Made by a program: the position numbers and the translations under genes
Assembly: GCA_003230535.1 (NCBI GenBank)
Contig: QIEW01000405.1
Location: 1 to 5,270 of the forward strand
Length of the DNA: 5,270 nt
Reading direction: 5' to 3'
Origin: a bacterium
GTDB taxonomy: Bacteria; SZUA-182; SZUA-191
Notes under the pieces: model-generated
Databases searched by the model: none
What the model was told of the DNA's origin: nothing
What the model saw: the letters and a program-made list of their open reading frames with translations, nothing else
In this document: positions 1 through 5,009 of the stretch, one piece after another
How the letters are laid out: every line of letters begins with the position of its first letter
Numbering within the stretch: the first letter of the stretch is position 1

Positions 1-6
1 AAGCCG

Positions 7-255
7 ATGCAGAAAACTCAATGTAATTTCTGCGGCAGTGACCGCTATGAAGAACGCCGCATTGAATATCTATACAGCCACAAGGGGGAATATTTGCTGG
101 TGCCTAACACGCCTGTTGAGGTTTGCTTAAACTGTGGAATGGTTTACTACGATGCGGTTGTCTTAAAAGAAATCGAGCGGCGTTTCTTTGCCATTCAGCG
201 TAAAGATGAGGAGCCGGAGCGCTATATTGAAATGCCGGCGAAGGCTTATGCTTAA
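7..255 (+). CDS. YgiT/MqsA-type zinc-finger protein, probable type II antitoxin
   Basis: An 82-residue protein with two CxxC knuckles, Cys6/Cys9 (CNFCG) and Cys40/Cys43 (VCLNCG), about 30 residues apart. This is the layout of the YgiT-type (MqsA N-terminal) zinc-binding domain. Between the knuckles lies the usual beta-rich segment with a V/L-P-x-x-P-V-E-V stretch, followed by YYDA and a helix of charged residues. The tail (IEMPAKAYA) resembles the short proteins of this family, which lack the C-terminal helix-turn-helix of full MqsA, so direct DNA binding is not evident. Family members of this size are commonly the downstream partner of a small toxin, often DUF4258 or MqsR-like. Only six bases precede the ATG, so a toxin gene and the ribosome binding site would lie outside the window. 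The role as antitoxin is inferred from the family; the zinc-finger call is strong. Confidence 0.85.
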   Translation: MQKTQCNFCGSDRYEERRIEYLYSHKGEYLLVPNTPVEVCLNCGMVYYDAVVLKEIERRFFAIQRKDEEPERYIEMPAKAYA

Positions 256-274
256 ACTATCACTTATGGATACG

Positions 275-417
275 ATATGACTATTCCTGAGAAAATTTTA
301 GCGGCCCATACAGGAAAAGAACAGGTGCAGCCGGGAGAATTTATCGAGGCGCGGGTGGATTTAGCTCTGGGGAATGATATTACCGCTCCCTTGGCTATTG
401 CCGCCTTGCGGGAGCGG
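275..417 (+). repeat. Direct repeat copy A (leuC 5' end)
   Basis: These 143 bases match 1200-1342 with six mismatches and no gaps, at a constant offset of 925 bases. Similarity begins two bases before the ATG and stops abruptly after base 417, where copy A continues with AAAA and copy B with GGGG. The copies are in the same orientation, so homologous recombination between them would remove 925 bp including hicAB and leave a single leuC. Confidence 0.95.
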
Positions 418-471
418 AAAAGCCTCTCCCGCCGACGCTCTTGCGGGACAAGCCGCCGGTGTATTATCTGA
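277..471 (+). pseudogene. Truncated 5' fragment of a second leuC copy
   Basis: The ATG at 277 opens a frame whose first 47 residues match the N-terminus of the complete LeuC downstream, with a single replacement (Pro4 in place of Thr4). After Arg47 the similarity ends and the frame runs through an arginine/serine-rich stretch unlike LeuC to a TGA at 469-471. LeuC normally has about 420 residues or more; this fragment lacks every catalytic and Fe-S residue, so it cannot be an active dehydratase subunit. It lies 21 bases after the zinc-finger gene and has only a weak ribosome-binding sequence. Five of the six base differences from the intact copy are silent third-position changes, so the fragment may derive from a separately evolving leuC allele rather than from decay in place. 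The chimeric 64-codon reading frame is probably accidental. Confidence 0.85.
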
Positions 472-662
472 TTTCCAAGCAGGGTCAGGATTTAACCCAG
501 CGGACGCCGCGTATAGACTACCTTAAGGCGGTGCTGCTCCTGTGCCAGGAGCAGATGCTGACCAGTAAGCTGGGGGATACGGCGCTGGCTAACCTGCTGG
601 AGACATTAGCTGAGCACATGCAGCGGGAACATGACTCCCTGCGCCGGAAAATCGGCGGCTGA
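441..662 (+). pseudogene. Unrecognised protein fragment (C-terminal part), fused to leuC remnant
   Basis: An open frame ending in TGA at 660-662 that I cannot assign to a family. It looks coding: it contains a beta-like VYYLIS segment, then two probable amphipathic helices (DYLKAVLLLCQEQ and LANLLETLAEHMQ), and ends in a basic tail (LRRKIGG). The nearest start codons are TTG at 441 and GTG at 459, and neither has a convincing Shine-Dalgarno site. The frame stays open upstream through the leuC junction at 417/418. The simplest reading is the 3' portion of a gene whose 5' part was lost when the leuC fragment was joined to it. A short intact gene starting at TTG is possible but less likely. The hicA start lies 44 bases downstream. 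Confidence 0.5.
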
Positions 663-706
663 TCTGTGAAACTGACCAAGAAAAATGGTAACCCTGACAA
701 TAAATC

Positions 707-973
707 ATGAGAAAGCACCACAAACTTTTAGTGCAGGTTTTGCGAGGCACACATGATACAGATATTTCTTTTTCAGAGTTGCGTAACCTACTACATCATT
801 TGGGATTTAGTGAGCGCGTTCATGGCAGCCACCATATCTTTATCAAGGAAGGCGTAGAGGAAATACTGAATTTGCAACCTAAAGGGGCTGAAGCTAAACC
901 CTATCAGGTAAAACAAGTCCGTAAAGTGATTCTGAAATACGGGTTGGGAGGTAAAGAAGATGACCAGATATGA
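707..973 (+). CDS. hicA: HicA-family toxin (type II toxin-antitoxin mRNA interferase)
   Basis: An 88-residue protein of the longer HicA type. HicA toxins adopt a double-stranded-RNA-binding-like fold and cleave mRNA and tmRNA without needing translation. The hallmark is the G-S-H-H-I-F motif at residues 40-45. The family's catalytic histidine is at this site, probably His43 by position relative to the E. coli protein, with His42 next to it. It is preceded by a helix ending in LLHHLGF and followed by LNLQPKG and the KPYQVKQVRKVILKYGL helix that closes the fold. About 20 extra N-terminal residues before the helix are typical of this subgroup. No good Shine-Dalgarno sequence precedes the ATG, which suggests weak toxin translation. 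Its last 14 bases overlap hicB, the usual toxin-first order of hicAB. No disabling mutation is visible. Confidence 0.92.
   Translation: MRKHHKLLVQVLRGTHDTDISFSELRNLLHHLGFSERVHGSHHIFIKEGVEEILNLQPKGAEAKPYQVKQVRKVILKYGLGGKEDDQI
946..952 (+). promoter_or_regulatory. Strong Shine-Dalgarno site for hicB inside hicA
   Basis: GGGAGGT lies seven bases before the hicB ATG at 960 and within the last codons of hicA. It is one of the best ribosome-binding sequences in the window, whereas hicA has none that I can recognise. The contrast fits more antitoxin than toxin being translated from a shared message. It also supports 960 as the hicB start. Confidence 0.75.
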
Positions 974-1169
974 AGTGATCATTTACTGGAGCGAGGAAGA
1001 CAAAGCATTCATCGCCGAAGTTCCCGAGTTGCCGGGCTGTGCCGCCGATGGAGCCACATACGGGGTGGCTCTGGCCAATCTGGAAGTAATCAGCCAGGAA
1101 TGGATTGAGACGGCCAAAGAACTGGGTCGCCCCATCCCTGAACCTAAAGGACGCCTGGTGTTTGCTTAA
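960..1169 (+). CDS. hicB: HicB-family antitoxin
   Basis: A 69-residue protein matching the short form of HicB, which has a partial RNase-H-like fold and binds and neutralises HicA. The N-terminal strand pair ([19 protein letters not shown] at about 17-27) carries the characteristic V-P-E-L-P-G-C segment. It is followed by the D-G-x-T-x-x-x-A-L-x-N pattern and a helix ([13 protein letters not shown]), then the closing R-P-I-P-E-P segment. No C-terminal helix-turn-helix or ribbon-helix-helix is present, so autoregulation would need the complex or another protein. It overlaps hicA by 14 bases and has a strong ribosome-binding site. The gene ends about 30 bases before the second leuC copy. Both members of the pair look intact, so this is likely a working module. 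Confidence 0.92.
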   Translation: MTRYEVIIYWSEEDKAFIAEVPELPGCAADGATYGVALANLEVISQEWIETAKELGRPIPEPKGRLVFA

Positions 1170-1199
1170 AGGTCAGAGCCAAGGGGAAATGGGGTGTGA

Positions 1200-1342
1200 A
1201 TATGACTATTACTGAGAAAATTTTAGCTGCCCATACTGGAAAAGAACAGGTGCAGCCGGGAGAGTTTATTGAGGCGCGGGTGGATTTAGCTCTGGGGAAT
1301 GATATTACCGCTCCCTTAGCTATTGCCGCCTTGCGGGAGCGG
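1200..1342 (+). repeat. Direct repeat copy B (5' end of intact leuC)
   Basis: Partner of 275-417: 143 bases, 137 identical, same orientation. Here the sequence runs on into a full leuC. Upstream of base 1200 the two copies share nothing, one being preceded by the zinc-finger gene and the other by hicB. The shared block therefore starts almost exactly at the leuC start codon. Confidence 0.95.
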
Positions 1343-2482
1343 GGGATAACCCGGGTGTTCGACCCGGAGCGGGTGGTGCTGGTGCCGGATCATTATGCGC
1401 CGAACAAGGATCTGCTCTCGGCCGAGCAATGTAAGCTGGTGCGTGAGTTTGCCACAGAATATGAGATCAAACACTACTTTGAGGTCGGCCGGATGGGGGT
1501 GGAGCATGCCCTGATCCCCGAACAAGGATTAGTATTGCCGGGGAATCTGGTCATTGGCGCTGATTCTCATACCTGCACCTATGGCGCGATGGGAGCTTTT
1601 TCTACCGGCGTAGGCAGTACCGACCTGGCGGCGGCGATGATCTCCGGTAAATTGTGGTTCAGGGTGCCGGAAAGCGTAAAGTTCATCTGCTATGGGAAGC
1701 TGCGCCCCTGGGTCGGCGGTAAAGATATTATCCTGTATATCATCGGACAAATAGGCGTGGATGGAGCGCATTACCAGGCGATGGAGTTTTGCGGCGAGGC
1801 TATCTCTGATCTTTCCATGGACAGCCGCTTTTCGATCTGCAATATGGCGATTGAGGCGGGAGCCAAATCCGGCATCATAGAACCGGACGATAAGACGGTA
1901 GAGTACGTGAAAGCAAGGGCCAGAAAACCCTATAAGTTATACCATAGCGATCCGGACGCCCAATACGCCAAGGTATATGAATTTGACCTGCGGAACCTGG
2001 AACCACAGGTGGCCTGTCCAAATCTGCCGGAGAATGTAAAACCGGCTGCTCAGTTGGCGGACGTCCAGATAGACCAGGCGGTCATCGGCTCCTGCACCAA
2101 CGGTCGGATGGAGGATTTACGGACTGCGGCCAAAATACTGGCCGGACATAAGGTGCACCCCCGGGTGCGGTTGATAATCATTCCGGCTACCCAGGAAATC
2201 TACCGCCAGGCAATCCGTGAGGGATTAATCGAGATATTTTTGGACGCACAGGCCGCCGTATCTACCCCCACTTGCGGCCCATGCCTGGGGGGACATATGG
2301 GGCTGCTGGCTGAAGGGGAGAGAGCCATCGCCACCACTAACCGCAACTTTAGAGGCCGGATGGGACACTTAAAAAGCGAGGTGTACCTGTCCAACCCCGC
2401 CGTGGCCGCCGCCACAGCTATCTTAGGCCGCATAGCTTCCCCTGAGGAGATAATAGACACTCCTTGGGTGGATGGGTATTGA
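1202..2482 (+). CDS. leuC: 3-isopropylmalate dehydratase large subunit (HacA-like LeuC)
   Basis: A 426-residue aconitase-superfamily protein. With the small subunit LeuD it would isomerise 2-isopropylmalate to 3-isopropylmalate in cytoplasmic leucine synthesis, using a [4Fe-4S] cluster. The cluster ligands are visible as Cys298 in GSCTNGR and Cys358/Cys361 in TCGPCLGG. Other family signatures are [10 protein letters not shown] (about 61-70), [15 protein letters not shown] (about 119-133) and [11 protein letters not shown] near the C-terminus. The length fits the shorter clostridial/archaeal class rather than the ~466-residue E. coli class. I chose ATG 1202 because the duplicate copy starts at the same place and GGGG lies seven bases upstream. 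A GTG at 1196, nine bases after AAGGGG, is an equally usable start adding two residues. No leuD follows; a nucleotidyltransferase gene starts 12 bases after the stop. A related homoaconitase-type specificity cannot be excluded. Confidence 0.93.
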   Translation: MTITEKILAAHTGKEQVQPGEFIEARVDLALGNDITAPLAIAALRERGITRVFDPERVVLVPDHYAPNKDLLSAEQCKLVREFATEYEIKHYFEVGRMGVEHALIPEQGLVLPGNLVIGADSHTCTYGAMGAFSTGVGSTDLAAAMISGKLWFRVPESVKFICYGKLRPWVGGKDIILYIIGQIGVDGAHYQAMEFCGEAISDLSMDSRFSICNMAIEAGAKSGIIEPDDKTVEYVKARARKPYKLYHSDPDAQYAKVYEFDLRNLEPQVACPNLPENVKPAAQLADVQIDQAVIGSCTNGRMEDLRTAAKILAGHKVHPRVRLIIIPATQEIYRQAIREGLIEIFLDAQAAVSTPTCGPCLGGHMGLLAEGERAIATTNRNFRGRMGHLKSEVYLSNPAVAAATAILGRIASPEEIIDTPWVDGY

Positions 2483-2494
2483 AGGGAGAGCATA

Positions 2495-2830
2495 ATGGTA
2501 GCTGATGCGCGAATACGCCATATCATCCTTTCGCTGGCGGAGAAGATTAAACGTGAATATCAGCCGGATAAAATCATCCTCTATGGCTCATACGCCTATG
2601 GCAAGCCGGATAAAGATAGCGATATTGATCTGTTGATTATTAAGGACACCCCTGAGCGACCGATTGACCGGATGGTTGAAATAAGGGATATAGTGGATAT
2701 CCGCGATCCTTCATACCCCGCCTTCTTTCCAATAGTAGTTACCTCTTCCGAACTTAAAGCAAGGCTGGAGAGAGGCGATCAATTTTTTGAGGAGATTATT
2801 TCTAAGGGTAGGGTGCTATATGGCTGCTAG
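2495..2830 (+). CDS. MNT-type nucleotidyltransferase (MntA-like antitoxin)
   Basis: A 111-residue minimal nucleotidyltransferase. The motif G-S-Y-A-Y-G at residues 31-36 followed by S-D-I-D-L-L (Asp43, Asp45) is the GS-x10-DxD signature of the DNA polymerase beta-like superfamily. In studied MntA/HepT pairs the MNT protein adds AMP to the HEPN partner and so silences it. The ATG at 2495 is preceded by AGGGAG at a six-base spacing, and the gene lies 12 bases after leuC. The segment where the family usually has a third carboxylate on a late beta strand reads FPIVVTS (residues 78-84), with Pro79 at the likely position of that Asp. Catalytic competence is therefore uncertain. The gene overlaps the HEPN gene by 11 bases, the standard pairing. 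Confidence 0.88.
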   Translation: MVADARIRHIILSLAEKIKREYQPDKIILYGSYAYGKPDKDSDIDLLIIKDTPERPIDRMVEIRDIVDIRDPSYPAFFPIVVTSSELKARLERGDQFFEEIISKGRVLYGC

Positions 2831-3212
2831 GGAATCTTTGTACCCCAGCGATTGGTTTAGTAAAGCAGCTAAGGATTTACAACGTGTAGAAATTCTACTT
2901 AAAGCAGCCGATGTAGAGGGAGCGGGCTTTCACCTACAACAAGGGCTAGAAAAATATCTCAAGGGCTTTTTGTTATCCAAAGGATGGGAACTGGAGCGCA
3001 TCCACGACCTAGTCAAATTACTTAATCAAGCAGTACAATATTGTTCCAATCTAGAGACATTCCGCTCTTTGTGCAAGCAAGTTACTAACTACTATCTTAT
3101 TGATCGCTATCCATTCTTTGATTTTAGCGAACCATCTTGTGCGGAAATTAGGCAGGCATTGGACAAAGCAAAAGAATTGGTGGATAAGATAAAATCGATT
3201 GAGGCGGCATAA
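2820..3212 (+). CDS. HEPN-domain protein (partner of MNT nucleotidyltransferase)
   Basis: A 130-residue all-helical protein matching the HEPN domain family found next to MNT genes (PF05168 type). Recognisable features in order are DWFSKAAKDL with VEILLKAADVEGAGFH (helix 1 and the loop into helix 2, 11-38), the LQQGLEKYLKGFLL helix (39-52), then IHDLVKLL (61-68), and finally YYLIDRYPFFDF (91-102). The canonical HEPN RNase motif R-x4-6-H is not seen, so ribonuclease activity cannot be assumed. I chose ATG 2820 over a TTG at 2787 because GGTAGGG lies six to seven bases before it, the short overlap is typical, and MAARESLYPSDWF gives a normal family N-terminus. The likely role is the toxin-side partner of a toxin-antitoxin or stress module. 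The SIR2-like gene follows after 23 bases. Confidence 0.85.
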   Translation: MAARESLYPSDWFSKAAKDLQRVEILLKAADVEGAGFHLQQGLEKYLKGFLLSKGWELERIHDLVKLLNQAVQYCSNLETFRSLCKQVTNYYLIDRYPFFDFSEPSCAEIRQALDKAKELVDKIKSIEAA

Positions 3213-3235
3213 TATGGCCTAAGAGGGGGCTTCGG

Positions 3236-4321
3236 ATGAAAGAAGTTTTTGTTTTGGGTGCCGGGGCTTCTGCGGCTTTGGCAAATTTGCCATTAGGACA
3301 TGAGTTGATATGGAATTACCATATGGATTGTGCGCTTTGTAAACCCATTATCAATGATGTTCCAGACATGACTCAAGATAATAATCAGTTTGCAGGGCTT
3401 AGAGAGTTCCTAATTCTGGCAAGCAATGTATATCCGGAACTGAAATCAAAAGTAAGAGAGTTTGATGATAGAGGAATCAACATATTCACACCATTTGTGA
3501 ACGAAAAAAAATATTTTGCTGATGAAATCTTAAAAGTAATGCAAGAAAATGGGAATCAGGAAGGGATATTGCTCATAAAAAAACTAATTTTAAAGCACTT
3601 AGACAGAAAAAGCCTTGCTAGACGGAATGCCTATGAAAATTTCATAAAAAAGATTTTGATAAATAAAGAAGATAATAACGTATCAATCATTTCGTTTAAT
3701 TTTGATTACTTACTGAATGACTATTATGAAAATGGAATAGATAACGTGATATATTTTGATTACCTATTAGATTTTGATTATATCCGGGAAAATGGATGTA
3801 AACATAAAAACCCAATTCCTTTAGTTAAATTACATGGCTCCCTTGATTGGGGGCTTTGTAATAAGTGCAATAAACTTCACCTTTATTTCCCTCATAATCT
3901 TGCAAACAATTATTTTGGGGAAGGATGCCCTCCGGTATGCCATGTTGGAAAATGTGACGGGATTATAGAACCATATATATTTCTTCCTCATCAAAAACAT
4001 GATGAAAGAATCAGCTCCTTGAGGAACAGGGCTGAAAAGGAGTTGAGGGAGGCCAGGAAGATTACGATTATCGGATATTCTTTTCCAGAATATGATCAAA
4101 GTGTTATTGAGTTATTTCAAAGAGCCCTGGATGACAATGCTAATGTTGAACTTGAGGTTGTCGATTATTGTGAGTCAAATGAGTCAGAAGCTGAGAAAAT
4201 AGCTGAGATAAAAAGAAAATATAACGATATGTTTCCGAAGCAGAAGGGTAGGCTGACAATAAACTTAAGCGGTTTTGAAAGCTGGCTGGAAAAGCCTCGG
4301 TGCCCACCTTTACATAGTTAA
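3236..4321 (+). CDS. SIR2-like domain protein (putative NAD-dependent defence effector)
   Basis: A 361-residue cytoplasmic protein with a SIR2-like Rossmann fold. The nucleotide-binding loop LGAGAS is at 7-12 with LPLGHEL after it. SFNFD (153-157, Asn155 and Asp157) corresponds to the sirtuin T-Q-N-x-D site, and KLHGSLDW (198-205, His200) to the catalytic histidine. A zinc-ribbon-like insert follows, with Cys208/Cys211 and Cys231/Cys235/Cys240. The conserved IIGYSFPEYD strand-loop is at 278-287. Prokaryotic SIR2-like proteins of this type often act in phage defence by hydrolysing NAD; whether this one does, or deacylates, cannot be told from sequence. The ATG has a strong AGAGGGGG site upstream and lies 23 bases after the HEPN gene, suggesting co-transcription. 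No HerA, Argonaute or other usual partner is in the window. The gene is clearly more AT-rich than leuC, suggesting separate acquisition. Confidence 0.88.
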   Translation: MKEVFVLGAGASAALANLPLGHELIWNYHMDCALCKPIINDVPDMTQDNNQFAGLREFLILASNVYPELKSKVREFDDRGINIFTPFVNEKKYFADEILKVMQENGNQEGILLIKKLILKHLDRKSLARRNAYENFIKKILINKEDNNVSIISFNFDYLLNDYYENGIDNVIYFDYLLDFDYIRENGCKHKNPIPLVKLHGSLDWGLCNKCNKLHLYFPHNLANNYFGEGCPPVCHVGKCDGIIEPYIFLPHQKHDERISSLRNRAEKELREARKITIIGYSFPEYDQSVIELFQRALDDNANVELEVVDYCESNESEAEKIAEIKRKYNDMFPKQKGRLTINLSGFESWLEKPRCPPLHS

Positions 4322-4349
4322 GGTGTTTAACAGAAAAGTATAACTATGT
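4305..4349 (+). promoter_or_regulatory. Overlapping inverted repeats at the end of the SIR2-like gene
   Basis: Two mutually exclusive stems can form here. CACCTT (4305-4310) pairs with AAGGTG (4320-4325) across nine bases. ACATAGTTA (4312-4320) pairs perfectly with TAACTATGT (4341-4349) across twenty bases. The first spans the SIR2 stop codon; the second also covers the ATG at 4346. No run of T follows, so this is not a standard intrinsic terminator. A role in mRNA 3' stability, as an operator, or in hiding the small-ORF start is possible but unproven. Confidence 0.4.
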
Positions 4350-4471
4350 CCTACAAAAAACTTTATGTACCAGAAAGTGAAATAGAGCTGGCGATGCTAA
4401 AAAGCTTCCTGGAAGCTGAGCAGATAAAATATAACCTAAAAATTTCAAGTAACGATCTTGAGCGACAGTAA
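4346..4471 (+). pseudogene. DUF2007-like N-terminal fragment (41 codons)
   Basis: A short frame, ATG 4346 to TAA 4469-4471. Its start (KKLYVPESEIELAMLKSFL) followed by EAEQIKY strongly resembles the N-terminus of DUF2007 'putative signal transducing' proteins, which begin with a beta strand, an E-x-E-L-A/x-LK-S-x-L-E-A-E helix and a second strand. Those proteins are usually about 65-120 residues and continue with a strand-rich half. Here the likeness ends near Tyr30-Asn31, and the rest (LKISSNDLERQ) does not fit. The break coincides with ATAA (4431-4434) followed by CCTAAAAATTTCAAG, a possible insertion-element end. No Shine-Dalgarno site is evident and the start codon lies in an inverted-repeat arm. 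It is most likely a gene truncated by insertion; a functional micro-protein is less likely. Confidence 0.5.
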
Positions 4472-4496
4472 AAAGCGTGAATAAGTGTTTGAAATA

Positions 4497-4505
4497 TGGT
4501 ATAAT
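4497..4505 (+). promoter_or_regulatory. Extended -10 promoter
   Basis: TGGTATAAT is a perfect extended -10 (TG-n-TATAAT) for the housekeeping sigma factor. A good -35 box at standard spacing is not present, which extended -10 promoters tolerate. It lies about 50 bases before the GTG at 4556 that begins the transposase relic, so it is probably the element's own promoter. It could still drive transcription of the region. Confidence 0.5.
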
Positions 4506-4555
4506 AACAGCAGTTTTTGGTAACATTATTAACCATAAAACAAGACACTTAAAAA

Positions 4556-4877
4556 GTGAAAAAAACTTTACAAAGCGCAGAGAAAACGCCAAAGGTGAGG
4601 ATTCGTTTTTCTGAGCCAGAAACTAACTCCAAATGCCGGATTGGTGCCGATTCATAATTTTATCAAACAGGCTCGGTTTGCCGAAATTGTTAGCTCGGAA
4701 GTTGACGGTAGAGCGTGGTGATAATGCAGTTCATTCTACTGAATTTGCTGTTTTAATTGTCTTGTTTGGTATTGCCGCCGGAGCAAAATAAGAGGCCGAT
4801 CTTGTTATTCGAAAGTTGTTTGGTTGGCAGGATTTCCCCCATGCGGCCACTCTGGCCCGAATAATTCGGGATCATAA
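4556..4877 (+). pseudogene. Degenerate transposase N-terminus (IS1380/DDE group-like)
   Basis: Translation across frames gives a collinear transposase N-terminus broken by mutations. It starts at GTG 4556 with VKKTLQSAEK and VRIRFSEPETNS, shifts by one base near 4631 to NAGLVPIHNFIKQ then FAEIVSSEVD, and shifts again near 4706 to ERGDNAVHSTEF and VLFGIAAGAK. An in-frame TAA follows at 4789-4791, then EADLVIRKLFGWQDFPH and ATLARIIRDH. The F-S-E-x-x-T-N-x-x-A-G-L-V start, the L-x-G-I-A-A-G-A-K helix and the T-L-A-R motif after LFGWQDFP are reminiscent of IS1380-type transposases. A few residues seem missing between DLV and IRKLFGW. The catalytic D-D-E segments, which lie further on in such proteins, are not seen. 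Two frameshifts, a stop and the loss of about three quarters of the protein make this a dead relic. The family name is from memory of motifs. Confidence 0.6.
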
Positions 4878-5005
4878 CCCTACAACGAGACATGTAAATA
4901 CAACTTATTGATAAGATTAGACTTATGCGTTTCGGGCAACTTAGAGCGAATTTAAGAAAAGCTTAATGTATTCAATGTGTTAGCAAAATAAGTCTCGTTG
5001 TAGGG
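4878..5005. mobile_element. 128-bp MITE-like element with 14-bp terminal inverted repeats
   Basis: CCCTACAACGAGAC (4878-4891) and its exact complement GTCTCGTTGTAGGG (4992-5005) bound 100 bases without a gene. The same four bases, ATAA, flank both outer ends (4874-4877 and 5006-5009), as expected for a target-site duplication. Inside, the likeness continues imperfectly: AATACA (4897-4902) pairs with TGTATT (4967-4972), and smaller palindromes occur at 4904-4915 and 4952-4966, so the transcript could fold into a long hairpin. The element sits in the transposase relic. Removing it with one ATAA takes out 132 bases, a multiple of three, and keeps the downstream frame in register. With no coding capacity it would depend on a transposase elsewhere. 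The element's CC...GG ends and 4-bp duplication are compatible with an IS1380-like enzyme, but this is inference. Confidence 0.75.
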
Positions 5006-5009
5006 ATAA

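Noticed and set aside
518-982. Minus-strand frames opposite the unknown fragment and hicA
   Set aside because: They lie opposite well-supported + strand genes, have no recognisable motifs and lack supporting start signals.
2200-2526. 108-codon minus-strand frame opposite the end of leuC
   Set aside because: It is a composition-driven shadow of the conserved leuC coding strand, with low-complexity Ser/Ala-rich content and no family resemblance.
2787-2819. Upstream TTG start for the HEPN gene
   Set aside because: It would add 11 residues unlike the family and increase the overlap with the MNT gene; ATG 2820 has its own ribosome-binding site.
2483-3235. Hidden leuD fragment downstream of leuC
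   Set aside because: The region is fully occupied by the MNT and HEPN genes, and no LeuD motifs are seen in any frame.
4344-4592. 82-codon minus-strand frame in the AT-rich right region
   Set aside because: It overlaps the DUF2007-like fragment and the transposase relic, both on the + strand, and its Phe/Leu-rich peptide reflects A-runs on the + strand. A membrane peptide was considered, but no ribosome-binding site supports it.
4892-4991. CRISPR-like or tRNA-like structure between the 14-bp inverted repeats
   Set aside because: There are no regularly spaced direct repeats and no cloverleaf or TψC-like arm. The inverted ends plus flanking ATAA fit a MITE better.
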